Below, one piece after another: positions 25,187 to 34,714 of a DNA stretch of 64,000 nt (the first letter of the stretch is position 1; every line of letters begins with the position of its first letter). The stretch is from Paenibacillus tepidiphilus. GTDB taxonomy: Bacteria; Bacillota; Bacilli; Paenibacillales; Paenibacillaceae. The position numbers and the translations under genes are program-made. Where the stretch lies: NCBI RefSeq assembly GCF_008635795.1, contig NZ_VWRQ01000017.1, forward strand, positions 1 through 64,000, read 5' to 3'. Below the pieces are notes generated by a model that did not search any database, was not told the DNA's origin, and saw nothing but the letters and a program-made list of their open reading frames with translations.

Positions 25187-26624
25187 GTGGATGAAGAATA
25201 ATAACTTCAATAAAGTTCTGGCCCTTGTCTTCGCTGTGATTCTTTGGACGATTGTTCATGTGGATAACGAGCCGGTGAACCAGACCACCGTCAGCACACA
25301 GACTAAATTCATTGAGAATGTGAAGGTCGAAGTCATCAATTTCGATGAGGAGAAGTATGTGCTAACGAAGGATGTCGATTACGTCGAGCTGGAAGTGGCG
25401 GGCAGAAACTCGGACCTTAATTTCAAGCTGTCGGATGATTACAAGGTCATGCTCGACCTGGAAGGCATAGAACCGGGAGACACCACGCTTCCGCTGCACT
25501 ATGAGCTCCCGAACGGCGTCAGATTGTTAGATATGAATCCCAATGAAGTGAATGTGCATATTGAGCTGCGCAATACAAAAGCTTTTCCGGTTACCATTGT
25601 AACGAACGGCGAGCCTGCAGAGGGCTATCAGCTCGGTACACCGATTGTTTCTCCGGATACGGTTGAAGTGACTCTGCCGGCGAGTGAACTGGAGACGGTG
25701 GCGAAGGTGGAGGGGACGATTGAGCTGGACGGGGAGAAAGATACATTCACGGAACGTAAGCTCCGGCTGCACGCCTATGACAAGGACGGCAATGAAATCC
25801 AAAATGCAGTGATTGAGCCGTCTACCGTATCGGTGGAGCTGCCGATTTCGCTGCCGAGCAAAACCCTGCCGCTTGACATCGGCTTTACGGGCCAGCTGCC
25901 CGGCTCATTGACCTTGTCCCGGGTAACGCCCGAGCAAGACACTGTGACAGTCTACGGATCCGAAGAGACACTGGCGACCTTGTCGACCTATGAGGCGACG
26001 GTTGACTTAAGTGCCCTGGACGCCGCCGGGACCCGACAGCTGGAGGTGGAGCTTAAGCCTCCAGAGGGAACGGCAAGGATTGAACCGGCCAAAGTAAATG
26101 TGTCCATCTCGGCGGCAGAGATTACACAAAAGACCGTAGAGGGCATTCCTATCAGGCTGGAAGGGGTCGGCAGCGGACTGACGGGGAGTATTGTCTCTCC
26201 GGCTGCCCAGACCTTGACCCTCACGGTATCGGGAGCGCCGACGCTGCTCGATCAACTGGACAAGGACAGTATCAGCGTTGTGGCTGATGTCGGCGGTCTG
26301 TCCGCTGGCGGGCATCAGGTCTCCCTGCAGGTCTCACTGCCTCGCTTCATCTCCCTTGTAGATGCTGCCGAGCCGCTTACGGCCACGGTCGAACTGCAGC
26401 CGCCCGCTACTGCACCTGAGAGCACGCCGGCGCAGGGCGGAGCAACAAGTACTCCGGAGCCAAGCGCGGAGCCGGTTACGGGAGATGAGATAGGGCCGGA
26501 GCCTTCTCCTACCGGGGAGGGGGCGGCTGTGGTTTCCCCGACGCCTTCGGAGGCACCGGCTGTACCCAGCAGCTCACCTTCTGGGGGAGAGAATGGGAAT
26601 GCCGCCACTAACGGAGAAACGTAA
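25179..26624 (+). CDS. cdaR: CdaA regulator with YbbR repeats
   Basis: 481 residues. One N-terminal membrane helix (NKVLALVFAVILWTIVHVDN) is followed by about four YbbR domains (each with VEVTLPASELETVAKVEG-like ends). A Pro/Thr/Ser-rich tail (~405-481, PAPEST-like) is probably in the wall. CdaR binds CdaA at the membrane and modulates c-di-AMP production. An 8-bp inverted repeat overlaps the stop codon. Confidence 0.93.
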   Translation: MDKWMKNNNFNKVLALVFAVILWTIVHVDNEPVNQTTVSTQTKFIENVKVEVINFDEEKYVLTKDVDYVELEVAGRNSDLNFKLSDDYKVMLDLEGIEPGDTTLPLHYELPNGVRLLDMNPNEVNVHIELRNTKAFPVTIVTNGEPAEGYQLGTPIVSPDTVEVTLPASELETVAKVEGTIELDGEKDTFTERKLRLHAYDKDGNEIQNAVIEPSTVSVELPISLPSKTLPLDIGFTGQLPGSLTLSRVTPEQDTVTVYGSEETLATLSTYEATVDLSALDAAGTRQLEVELKPPEGTARIEPAKVNVSISAAEITQKTVEGIPIRLEGVGSGLTGSIVSPAAQTLTLTVSGAPTLLDQLDKDSISVVADVGGLSAGGHQVSLQVSLPRFISLVDAAEPLTATVELQPPATAPESTPAQGGATSTPEPSAEPVTGDEIGPEPSPTGEGAAVVSPTPSEAPAVPSSSPSGGENGNAATNGET

Positions 26625-26734
26625 CTTTCCATGGGAAGTTGCGTCTATTCATTCGTACACCTGAGCAAGGCTACCGGAATATTTTATACGAAACATTCAT
26701 TAAGCTAATTGCGGCATAATAAAGGAGATATCAG

Positions 26735-28075
26735 ATGGGTAAGTATTTTGGAACAGATGGTGTGCGCGGGGTCGCGAACCGGGAATTGACTGCAGAAATG
26801 GCTTATAGTATCGGCCGCTGCGGAGGATATGTGCTGGCTGGCAACGTGGAGAAGCCTAAAGTCGTAATCGGTATGGATACACGGATTTCCGGACCGCTGC
26901 TGGAATCGGCGCTCGTAGCCGGGATGTTGTCGATTGGGGCTGAAGTCATTCGCCTGGGTGTAGTGACAACGCCTGCGGTAGCATATATTACAAGACTGCT
27001 GAAGGCCGATGCGGGAGTGATGATCTCCGCTTCGCATAATCCGGTGGAAGATAACGGCATTAAGTTCTTTGGCGGGGATGGGTTCAAGCTGACGGATGAG
27101 ACGGAGCTTGAAATCGAGAAGCTGATGGATGCGGAGAAGGATGATCTGCCGCGCCCGGTAGGCGCCGGACTGGGAACGGTTAAAGTCGACGATGCGGCCA
27201 AATATGCCTATCTGGAGTATTTGAAGACAACGATTGGCCAGAGCTTTGAGGGGCTGAAGATCGTGCTGGACTGTGCGCATGGCGCGGCTTATGAACTGGC
27301 ACCGCGGCTGTTCCAAGAGCTTGGTGCGGAGGTTATTGCGATTGGTGCGGAGCCCGATGGCCTTAACATCAATGACGGCTACGGCTCGACGCATCCGGAG
27401 ACGCTGCGTGCGGAAGTCCTGCGCCATGGCGCCGACCTGGGCCTTGCATTTGACGGAGATGCCGACCGGCTGATTGCTATCGATGAGAACGGCGACGAAG
27501 TGGACGGCGATTTCATCCTGCTTATCTGCGGAGAAGCGATGAACCGGGCCGGCAAGCTGAAGGACGGAACGGTTGTATCCACAGTGATGAGCAACATCGG
27601 CTTCTACAAGGCCGCCGAGAAATTGTCGCTGAATACAGCCAAAACGGCGGTCGGGGACCGCTATGTAATGGAAGAAATGCGCCGGGGCGGCTTTAATCTG
27701 GGCGGCGAGCAGTCCGGACATGTGATTTTCCTCGACTATAACACGACCGGCGACGGTATTCTCACCGCCATTCAACTGGTGGACACTATGAAGGCCTCCG
27801 GCAAGAAGCTGAGCGAGCTGAAGTCGATGATGACGAAGTATCCTCAGGTTCTGGTCAATGTACGGGTGCAGGATAAGACCAACTATCCGAACAATCCGGC
27901 AATTGAAGCGGCAATCAGCGATGTTGAAGCGAAGCTGGGTGACAACGGCCGTGTGCTCGTGCGTCCTTCCGGTACCGAGCCGCTGATCCGGGTTATGGCT
28001 GAAGGTCCGGACAAAGATGAACTGGATGCTTATGTGGGGCAAATTGTTGAGGTTGTGCAGCAGCAATTGGTTTAA
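26735..28075 (+). CDS. glmM: Phosphoglucosamine mutase
   Basis: 446 residues. Converts glucosamine-6-phosphate to glucosamine-1-phosphate on the way to UDP-GlcNAc. The phosphoserine is S100 (ISASHNPVEDNGIKFFGGDG), the metal loop is DGDADR, sugar loop GGEQSGH, and phosphate loop RPSGTEPLIRVMAEG. It starts MGKYFGTDGVRG, the conserved GlmM opening. Good AAAGGAG site. The last gene of the c-di-AMP group; in B. subtilis GlmM inhibits CdaA. Confidence 0.97.
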   Translation: MGKYFGTDGVRGVANRELTAEMAYSIGRCGGYVLAGNVEKPKVVIGMDTRISGPLLESALVAGMLSIGAEVIRLGVVTTPAVAYITRLLKADAGVMISASHNPVEDNGIKFFGGDGFKLTDETELEIEKLMDAEKDDLPRPVGAGLGTVKVDDAAKYAYLEYLKTTIGQSFEGLKIVLDCAHGAAYELAPRLFQELGAEVIAIGAEPDGLNINDGYGSTHPETLRAEVLRHGADLGLAFDGDADRLIAIDENGDEVDGDFILLICGEAMNRAGKLKDGTVVSTVMSNIGFYKAAEKLSLNTAKTAVGDRYVMEEMRRGGFNLGGEQSGHVIFLDYNTTGDGILTAIQLVDTMKASGKKLSELKSMMTKYPQVLVNVRVQDKTNYPNNPAIEAAISDVEAKLGDNGRVLVRPSGTEPLIRVMAEGPDKDELDAYVGQIVEVVQQQLV

Positions 28076-28091
28076 TAATGGAGTAATAACT

Positions 28092-28144
28092 TTTCAGCGG
28101 CAGCGGATATTTGCGTGTCAAATGTCCTGCCGCTGAAATTTTAG
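28092..28144 (+). terminator. glmM terminator
   Basis: TTTCAGCGGCAG pairs with CTGCCGCTGAAA and runs into TTTTAG; an inner ATTTG/CAAAT extends the stem. Confidence 0.88.
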
Positions 28145-28178
28145 TGAAATATTTCAAGACTATACATGCTTTACAGCA

Positions 28179-28207
28179 TTGCCAAAATGATGTCAGGTGC
28201 ATATAAT
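28179..28207 (+). promoter_or_regulatory. Sigma-A promoter of glmS
   Basis: TTGCCA, 17 bases, TATAAT (28202-28207). The start of transcription would be near 28214, ~50 bases before the ribozyme cleavage site. Confidence 0.78.
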
Positions 28208-28263
28208 GATTAAGTGTCATTTCAGAAGGAAAGCGGGGATTGTGAGGTTAGACCAGCAACATA

Positions 28264-28460
28264 AGCGCCAGAGCTTGCACTAGCGCGGGGGAGAAGGGAG
28301 ACCGGAGCAGCCGACAGGCGGCCGGAGGAACGGATCACGGCAGCAGCAAGCTGACGAGGTGGAGGTGTTCGGAATGTTCGGCGGGGACCTCCCGGTGATG
28401 CACCAGAGCCGTAAACAGAACCGGAAAATGCGGGGGCGACCCTGCACACAACGTTTCTGT
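28264..28460 (+). ncRNA. glmS ribozyme/riboswitch
   Basis: All conserved blocks are present: AGCGCCAGAGCTTGC at the 5' end (cleavage expected between A28264 and G28265), AAGCTGACGAGGTGGAGGT (~28348-28366), TCGGCGGGGACCTCCCGG (~28377-28394), and the P4/P4.1 stems ACAGAA...TTCTGT and TGCGGGG-CGA-CCCTGCA. GlcN6P acts as cofactor for self-cleavage, which destabilises the glmS mRNA and closes feedback on the glmM/glmS pathway. The message continues ~250 bases more before the glmS start; no gene is seen in 28461-28712. Confidence 0.92.
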
Positions 28461-28712
28461 GGGTGCCACATTTCATAACATTCATGGGTATGCGCGATCA
28501 GGACAGAATCAAGGAAGGTTCTGCCTCGGCAAGAGAAGAAGACTGTGCATTTCATGAACGGTGTATGCAAAGGTACGTTTAGCCATAGTACATTTATTTT
28601 ATTGCTCCCGAAAGTGCACAATTGAATAATAGCTTGTTCTCATATACATGCCGCACGGCACGTTTCTTTCCTGACGCCTCCCATATACGATAATTGGACG
28701 GAGGAATTTATT

Positions 28713-30545
28713 ATGTGTGGTATTGTAGGATATATTGGTAATCAGAATTCGCAGGGAATCTTGGTAGAGGGCCTGAAGAAGCTGGAGTATCGTGGATACG
28801 ACTCCGCTGGCATCGCTGTATTTACACAGGAAGGCCTGCAGGTGGTTAAAGCTAAGGGACGTCTGGCTAACCTGGAATCGAAGCTGGAAGAGCACCCGCT
28901 TGCAGGCAGCGCCGGCATTGGGCATACCCGCTGGGCGACGCACGGAAAACCATCCGACGCTAATTCCCATCCTCATACCGACAACAGCCAGAAGTTCTCG
29001 GTCGTGCATAACGGCATTGTCGAAAACTATCTGGAGCTGAAAGAAGAACTGATGGCCGGAGGAGCGCATTTCACTTCCGAGACGGATACTGAGGTTATTT
29101 CCCATCTGATCGCCCGTGAGTATGAAGGGGATATCGTGAAGGCTGTACAGAAAGCGATCACCTACATGCGCGGCGCGTTCGCCCTTGGCGTTCTGACGGA
29201 ATATGAACCGGATAAGCTCGTAGCTGTGCGTCAAGCCAGCCCGCTGATTATCGGGATCGGGGAAGGCGAGAATTTTATCGGCTCCGATATTCCTGCATTG
29301 TTGAAATATACCCGTAACGTATACATCCTGAACGACGGCGAAATGGCTGTACTGACACGGGATGCTGTCGAACTGATGACGATTGAAGGCAATTTTATTG
29401 CTCGGGAAATGATTACTGTCGATTGGGATGCTGTGACTGCGGAAAAAGCCGGTTATGAGCATTTCATGCTGAAAGAAATCCATGAGCAGCCAAGAGCATA
29501 CCGCGACACCATGCTCGGCCGTGTTAACGCGGAAGGTAACAAGGTAATCCTGCCGGAGCTTAGCCTGACGGAAGAGCAAATCAAGAACATCCGCAATATC
29601 CAGATCGTGGCTTGCGGTACCGCTTATCATGCGGGTCTTGTCGGACGGACAATGATCGAATCACTCGTACGTATTCCGGTGGAAAATGATGTTGCATCCG
29701 AATATCGTTACCGTTCGCCAATCGTTTCTCCTGAGACGCTGGTCATCGTGGTCAGCCAATCCGGTGAAACCGCCGATACACTGGCAGCACTGCGTGAAGC
29801 GCAAGCCAACGGTGCTCACGTACTGGCTATCACCAACGTGGTAGGCAGCTCGATCGCCCGCGAAGCCAATGATGTGCTCGTAACACTGGCCGGACCGGAA
29901 ATTGCTGTAGCCTCGACCAAGGCGTACACTTCGCAGCTGATCGCGCTGGCCCTGTTCTCGCTCTATCTGGCGGAAGTACGCGGCACACAGACTGCTGAAC
30001 AAGTCGCTCATATTCTCGCTGCTATGCAGGCTCTGCCGGAGCAGGTTGAAACGATCCTGGCGCAGAAGGACGCGATCAAGACTTATGCTGAGCAAATTTC
30101 CGACAACAAGCATCTGTTCTTCATCGGCCGCGGCGTAGACTATGCCGTAGCTACCGAAGGCTCGCTGAAGCTGAAGGAAATCTCCTATATTCATTCCGAA
30201 GCCTACGCTGCGGGTGAGCTGAAGCACGGTACACTGGCACTGATCGAAGATGGCATCCCGGTCATCGCACTGGCGACCCAGGAAGCTGTTCTTGAGAAGA
30301 CGGTCAGCAACATCAAGGAAGTGAAAGCACGCGGTGCAGAAGTACTCGCCATCACCCACGAAGAGCATGTCACCGACCTGCTCAAATCCGTTGACCAGGC
30401 CTTCGTCATTCCGAAGACCCTGCCGCTGCTGACACCGACCCTGTCGGTAGTAACGCTGCAATTGCTGGCTTACTACACATCCCTGGCCCTGGGTCACGAT
30501 GTGGATAAACCGCGTAACCTGGCGAAGAGTGTTACGGTGGAGTAA
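28713..30545 (+). CDS. glmS: Glutamine-fructose-6-phosphate aminotransferase
   Basis: 610 residues. Produces glucosamine-6-phosphate from fructose-6-phosphate and glutamine. Starts MCGIVGYIGN with C2 as the glutaminase nucleophile. Two SIS isomerase domains follow (VSQSGETADTLAALREA; VASTKAYTSQ), and the C-terminus ends PRNLAKSVTVE as is invariant. Placed after the ribozyme that senses its product. Confidence 0.98.
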   Translation: MCGIVGYIGNQNSQGILVEGLKKLEYRGYDSAGIAVFTQEGLQVVKAKGRLANLESKLEEHPLAGSAGIGHTRWATHGKPSDANSHPHTDNSQKFSVVHNGIVENYLELKEELMAGGAHFTSETDTEVISHLIAREYEGDIVKAVQKAITYMRGAFALGVLTEYEPDKLVAVRQASPLIIGIGEGENFIGSDIPALLKYTRNVYILNDGEMAVLTRDAVELMTIEGNFIAREMITVDWDAVTAEKAGYEHFMLKEIHEQPRAYRDTMLGRVNAEGNKVILPELSLTEEQIKNIRNIQIVACGTAYHAGLVGRTMIESLVRIPVENDVASEYRYRSPIVSPETLVIVVSQSGETADTLAALREAQANGAHVLAITNVVGSSIAREANDVLVTLAGPEIAVASTKAYTSQLIALALFSLYLAEVRGTQTAEQVAHILAAMQALPEQVETILAQKDAIKTYAEQISDNKHLFFIGRGVDYAVATEGSLKLKEISYIHSEAYAAGELKHGTLALIEDGIPVIALATQEAVLEKTVSNIKEVKARGAEVLAITHEEHVTDLLKSVDQAFVIPKTLPLLTPTLSVVTLQLLAYYTSLALGHDVDKPRNLAKSVTVE

Positions 30546-30631
30546 GGGAAGAGCTTGTAGGGTACGTTTTGTCTGGTAATAAAAAAGTATGGAACCAGTA
30601 AAGAAAGTTTGGAACTATATTAGTCATCATG

Positions 30632-30665
30632 AGCCGTCCTACAATTTGAGGACGGCTTATTTTTG
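30632..30665 (+). terminator. glmS terminator
   Basis: AGCCGTCC pairs with GGACGGCT around a ten-base loop, then TATTTTTG. Confidence 0.85.
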
Positions 30666-30758
30666 CTCCTAAATTAAAGCAACTTTCTCTTTCTATGAAA
30701 AACGAAAAATAAGACGGTAGACGAATTCAGAATATTGCTTATAAGGAGGACGTATCCA

Positions 30759-31538
30759 ATGTCTTGGCTGCTTTTTGGTTTATTTTCTACAATTTACTTA
30801 CTTTTAGTTTCAGCTAGTTTCATATGTTATTTTAAGATAAAGAAGAATTTTTTGTTTTATTATTATTCAGCATCACCAATAAACTGGATACTACAAAACG
30901 TGTTATTATTGTTTGGTCTGAATGCACAATCTGTTTTTATTGAAAAAAATGAAGGAGTATTTATCACGATTTTCACAGCAATGGTTGTTTTATTAACTGC
31001 TCAAATCTTATTTTTTGTTGTTGTAGTTCTGATAGAGCTTACTAAATTTATAAAGAATGACAAAGAATTCAATAGGCTTAATCCAAAATATCAGGGAGTT
31101 GCATTGATTTTTTTGCTAATTTTAATGCTTGTAACACCAAGCATTATTTTTGGAATGTTTTATGATCTTTGGATTGAATACGTAAACGTGATTGATCATA
31201 GTGAATTGAAATTAAAGATGTACGATTTCTTATATTTTTCAATTGGCATAAATTATTCGCTCCCGATGTCGGGGTCACTTGGGAAACTGCAAGAATTAAT
31301 AAATGTGAACTATTATTTAAGAACTGTGCAAATAATCCACATACTTACAGCGAAATTACTAGAACTAATTTTGATAGGCTTTATTATTTCAAAAATAACA
31401 AAGCTATTGGAGAAAAATAGAGATGAATTCTATGTCTCTGAAGAAATAAAAAATTTATATAAATTAAGAAATCAAAAAATATTAACCAACGACCAATTCG
31501 AACTAATAAAAGAATCCATAATTTTGAGAATTTCATAG
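30759..31538 (+). CDS. Unrecognised membrane protein, AT-rich
   Basis: 259 residues with no family I recognise. Four to five hydrophobic segments (LLFGLFSTIYLLLVSASFIC; TIFTAMVVLLTAQILFFVVVVLI; ALIFLLILMLVTPSIIFGMF; ILTAKLLELILIGFIISKI) and a charged C-terminal tail. A perfect AAGGAGG precedes the ATG by nine bases, so it is probably expressed. The base composition is far more AT-rich than glmS or the downstream amidase, which suggests recent acquisition. Confidence 0.6.
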   Translation: MSWLLFGLFSTIYLLLVSASFICYFKIKKNFLFYYYSASPINWILQNVLLLFGLNAQSVFIEKNEGVFITIFTAMVVLLTAQILFFVVVVLIELTKFIKNDKEFNRLNPKYQGVALIFLLILMLVTPSIIFGMFYDLWIEYVNVIDHSELKLKMYDFLYFSIGINYSLPMSGSLGKLQELINVNYYLRTVQIIHILTAKLLELILIGFIISKITKLLEKNRDEFYVSEEIKNLYKLRNQKILTNDQFELIKESIILRIS

Positions 31539-31590
31539 TTACTCAGTGTAAGTCCATGGGTTGCTGGATTAGTATAGTGACGAAACAAAT

Positions 31591-31624
31591 AAAGAGATGG
31601 TGGTTACGGACGCCCTCTCTTTTT
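31591..31624 (+). terminator. Terminator after the AT-rich membrane gene
   Basis: AAAGAGA pairs with TCTCTTT (inner GG/CC) and is followed by TTTT. Confidence 0.65.
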
Positions 31625-31660
31625 AATGCTTCGTATCATACTCTTACTCTGCTTAAAAGG

Positions 31661-31945
31661 CTATAATTTCAGTGCTCCATGGGAGCACAGATACCCTGAG
31701 ACATCGCCAAATAGCTGGCATTTATCTTCGGAGACAAAGGCTCCGTAATGCGGAAGTGCGGTAGCGCCCAAGACTTCATTACCTTTGGTATCCCAAAAGA
31801 GGCTGTTTGTTGTATGTATCGATTCCTTGTCCATGTCGACCGTGATAGTGCTCCCAACCTCGCCAGCGCCAATAACGTTTGTTCTGTAACCCGAATTGTT
31901 GTCGATGCCGTACCATCTCCCATTATTAAGAATATGAGCTGCCAT
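31661..31945 (-). CDS. Small unidentified ORF, possibly a gene remnant
   Basis: 94 residues (MAAHILNNGRWYGIDNNSGY start; TITVDMDKESIHTTNSLFWD centre). It reads like part of a beta-rich domain, but I recognise no family. No ribosome binding site is visible before the ATG, and no other gene of the same strand is near. It may be the C-terminal remnant of a longer gene or a chance frame. The flanking 31946-32156 contains no further gene. Confidence 0.3.
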   Translation of the reverse strand: MAAHILNNGRWYGIDNNSGYRTNVIGAGEVGSTITVDMDKESIHTTNSLFWDTKGNEVLGATALPHYGAFVSEDKCQLFGDVSGYLCSHGALKL

Positions 31946-32156
31946 AGCGTTTAATAAATACGAACATTCGTGCTGTAAATCCCCCGTTAACGTATCATTT
32001 TTCTAATAACATATCTACCCAAAAACTACCATTCACAGATTAGTCGATCTCCCGGACATGACTGTCCAGTTTATTTATGGTTGTTTTATCCCGATCATAG
32101 GGTCTGCCCATGTTGTATTATTGAAGCAGTTAACTATATAAAACTTCTGATGGGGC

Positions 32157-33653
32157 GTGTACAACAATATGAAAGATATCTTTAATCTCATAAATTTGGA
32201 TATTGAAGAAGCTGGTATATTAGAGCTGCAAAAGGCGATGGAACAAGGTGAACTGACTGCGCAGGATTTGGTGTTCAGTTATTTGTCGCGTATCGCAACC
32301 TATGATCAGGATGGCCCTCACATCAATTCGATCATGGAGATAAACCCCGACGCCATCTTCATCGCCGAAGCGCTAGATTTAGAACGTCAGCGCAAGGGGA
32401 GCAGGGGACCTCTCCACGGCATTCCGGTTCTTGTTAAGGATAATATCGAGACCGGAGACAGGATGCGTACCAGTGCAGGAGCTTTGGCATTAGCGCAGCA
32501 TGTTAGTACGAAGGATGCTTTCCTGATCAACCGGCTGAGAGAAGCGGGGGCCATTATCCTGGGGAAGACGAATATGACGGAATGGGCCAACGGGGTATCT
32601 TCGACCATGTGGGCAGGTTATAGCTCCAACGGAGGTCAGGTTGCGCATCCCTATGGCGATTTTTTCGTTGGCGGCTCCAGTACGGGCTCGGCGGCTGCGG
32701 TGGCAATGAGCTTTGCTGCGGCGGCGGTAGGCACAGAAACCTCTGCTTCCATTCTAAGTCCGGCCATCCAGATGTCCATCGTCGGAATCAAGCCGACCGT
32801 CGGCTTAATTAGCCGCTCAGGAGTGATTCCCTTTTCTTATTCGCAAGATACGGCAGGGCCGATGGCAAGAACAGTATCAGATGCGGCAGTCCTGCTTGGC
32901 GCATTGGCGGGAAGGGACGAGCAAGATCCGGCGACCTGGCGGAATGACCCTGTTCTCCCGGATTACACCGCATGCTTGGACAAGAATGGACTGCAGGGAA
33001 CGAGGATCGGGATCTTCAATGATGTGCCCGAGCACATGAGGGAGTCCGGTGAATATCATCAGGAGTTATTTCATCGGGCTGTCTCCGCATTGCGGGAAGC
33101 AGGAGCTGAAGTGGTGGAAAGGATCGACATTCCTTCCTTTCATGGGCCATGGCAGTGGAACAAGATGAATGTTGAATTCAATCATGGAGTGAATAATTAT
33201 TTGCAGCGCCTTCCGGCACATCTCCCGGTCCATTCCTTGTCTGAGCTCCTGGATTGGAATGAACAACATGCTGATGCAGCCCTGAAATACGGTCAAGATT
33301 CATTGGAATTCCGGGCGAGTCTAAATAATCCCCTGAAGAATAAGGATTACATCCAGCAATCTATTATGGATCTACATCTGGCCCGGACTAAAGGGATTGA
33401 TTATGCGATAGATGGTCATCAGTTAGATGCAATCATGTTTCCCGCTTATCTTGGGGCGGATATATGTGCCAGAGCCGGTTATCCGTCCATTGCTGTTCCA
33501 GCGGGGTATGGAGCAAACGGCAGACCGTTTGGCGTTACCTTTGCAGGTAAGGCGTTTACGGAATCTGCTTTGATTCGCATCGCGTATTCTTTTGAACAAA
33601 CAACGAAGCATCGCAAGAAACCGGTAATCCATAGTGAATTAATCAAAGATTAA
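32157..33653 (+). CDS. Amidase-signature family hydrolase
   Basis: 498 residues. The Ser-cisSer-Lys triad is visible: K94 (VLVKDN), S174 in VGGSSTGSAAA, and nucleophile S198 in VGTETSASI, followed by IVGIKPTVGLISRSGVIP. The substrate is unknown; relatives hydrolyse small amides and some are GatA-like. The T in SSTGS and the A in TSASI differ from the usual SSGGS and TGGSI. No GatC or GatB neighbour, so it is a free-standing amidase. Start is uncertain: GTG 32157 or ATG 32169, neither with a strong ribosome binding site. Confidence 0.87.
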   Translation: MYNNMKDIFNLINLDIEEAGILELQKAMEQGELTAQDLVFSYLSRIATYDQDGPHINSIMEINPDAIFIAEALDLERQRKGSRGPLHGIPVLVKDNIETGDRMRTSAGALALAQHVSTKDAFLINRLREAGAIILGKTNMTEWANGVSSTMWAGYSSNGGQVAHPYGDFFVGGSSTGSAAAVAMSFAAAAVGTETSASILSPAIQMSIVGIKPTVGLISRSGVIPFSYSQDTAGPMARTVSDAAVLLGALAGRDEQDPATWRNDPVLPDYTACLDKNGLQGTRIGIFNDVPEHMRESGEYHQELFHRAVSALREAGAEVVERIDIPSFHGPWQWNKMNVEFNHGVNNYLQRLPAHLPVHSLSELLDWNEQHADAALKYGQDSLEFRASLNNPLKNKDYIQQSIMDLHLARTKGIDYAIDGHQLDAIMFPAYLGADICARAGYPSIAVPAGYGANGRPFGVTFAGKAFTESALIRIAYSFEQTTKHRKKPVIHSELIKD

Positions 33654-33735
33654 CTTTTCGCGATATGTAGTATCATCATGTCAGGCGGGGTGAGGGAAGA
33701 ACTGCTTCTAATTCTGAGTAGGAGGAGGTTATTGT

Positions 33736-34611
33736 ATGATCAGAAAATGGGCAATTTCCTTGCTGGCTGCAGCATTGCTTATGCTTCCTGCAACATCAGT
33801 GCCCAGTGCTGCAGCGGCTGTGGCGAATTCCGCTCTTATTAACAACGGCCAAATCGATAACGGGCGGGTGCTCGTTCCGCTGCGCGCGGTGTCTGAGCAT
33901 CTGGGTGCGAGTCTGCAATGGTTTCAGTCGGACAAGGTGGTGAAAATAAAAAATGGAGACACGACAATCTGGCTGGCCGCCAATTTTAAACGTGTCATTA
34001 TTGAGAAGCCACCGGCGCCGGATAACCCTAACATACCGCAGCGGGAATATGTAGATCTGGAAGCTGCCACACAGGTTATTAAAGGCGCGACGTATGTTCC
34101 GCTGCGTTTTGTGAGTCAATCGCTGGGTGCAAATGTGACATGGAATCAGCAATCCAGACAGGCTACAGTGACATTGGGCGACAAGGGACTCGTTGTGGGT
34201 ATGGAGCAGCCTGCTGTTCAGATCTCCGATCATCAAAAAATCACAGAATCACGCCTGAATGTATTGTCCGGCAAATTAAATCAGGCAGCAGATGTATCGT
34301 CGATAAACAACGTAAATTCAACCTTCAAGCCGTATTTTACCGATAGATTAATCAAATCCATTATTCAAAATAAAGGCTTGAGTACAGTGGACACCTATGA
34401 AGCGCCGGTATCTTCGCCTATTTATATTAGCAAGACTTCTGCCGTGCTTTCCCAATCCGTTATCCTGGCAAATGGCCTGACCGGAGAAGATCAATACGTC
34501 GAGGACCGGAACATCACCCTCGTATTTACGGATGGTGTATGGAAGGTCGACAGCGTCAGCATGACATCACGGTTGCTGATTTCCGGGTTCGCGGATTATC
34601 ATCCTGAGTAA
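33736..34611 (+). CDS. Secreted stalk-domain (copper amine oxidase N-like) protein
   Basis: 291 residues. A signal peptide (IRKWAISLLAAALLMLPATS ending AAAA) is followed by two stalk-type motifs: NGRVLVPLRAVSEHLGASLQ (~45-65) and GATYVPLRFVSQSLGANVTW (~115-135). The C-terminal ~130 residues look like an NTF2/SnoaL-type fold (TDRLIKSIIQ, then ITLVFTDGVWKVDSVSM), not certain. Such proteins are very common in Paenibacillus and are thought to bind the wall. AGGAGGAGG precedes the ATG. Confidence 0.75.
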   Translation: MIRKWAISLLAAALLMLPATSVPSAAAAVANSALINNGQIDNGRVLVPLRAVSEHLGASLQWFQSDKVVKIKNGDTTIWLAANFKRVIIEKPPAPDNPNIPQREYVDLEAATQVIKGATYVPLRFVSQSLGANVTWNQQSRQATVTLGDKGLVVGMEQPAVQISDHQKITESRLNVLSGKLNQAADVSSINNVNSTFKPYFTDRLIKSIIQNKGLSTVDTYEAPVSSPIYISKTSAVLSQSVILANGLTGEDQYVEDRNITLVFTDGVWKVDSVSMTSRLLISGFADYHPE

Positions 34612-34635
34612 CTCTTATATCCTATGGACAAGAAC

Positions 34636-34667
34636 AAAGCGCACTGGCGAATCAGCCAGTGCGCTTT
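34636..34667. terminator. Bidirectional terminator
   Basis: AAAGCGCACTGGC pairs with GCCAGTGCGCTTT (13 bp) around GAATCA, between the convergent stalk-domain and ROK genes. T/A runs on both sides are short. Confidence 0.85.
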
Positions 34668-34714
34668 GTTTGTGCCGGGGGCTGTAGCTAAGAAGCCATC
34701 GGGTTCCGCCGCCC

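Noticed and set aside
26705..28066. Long 453-residue frame antisense to glmM
   Set aside because: It mirrors glmM codon bias, has no start site and encodes nothing recognisable.
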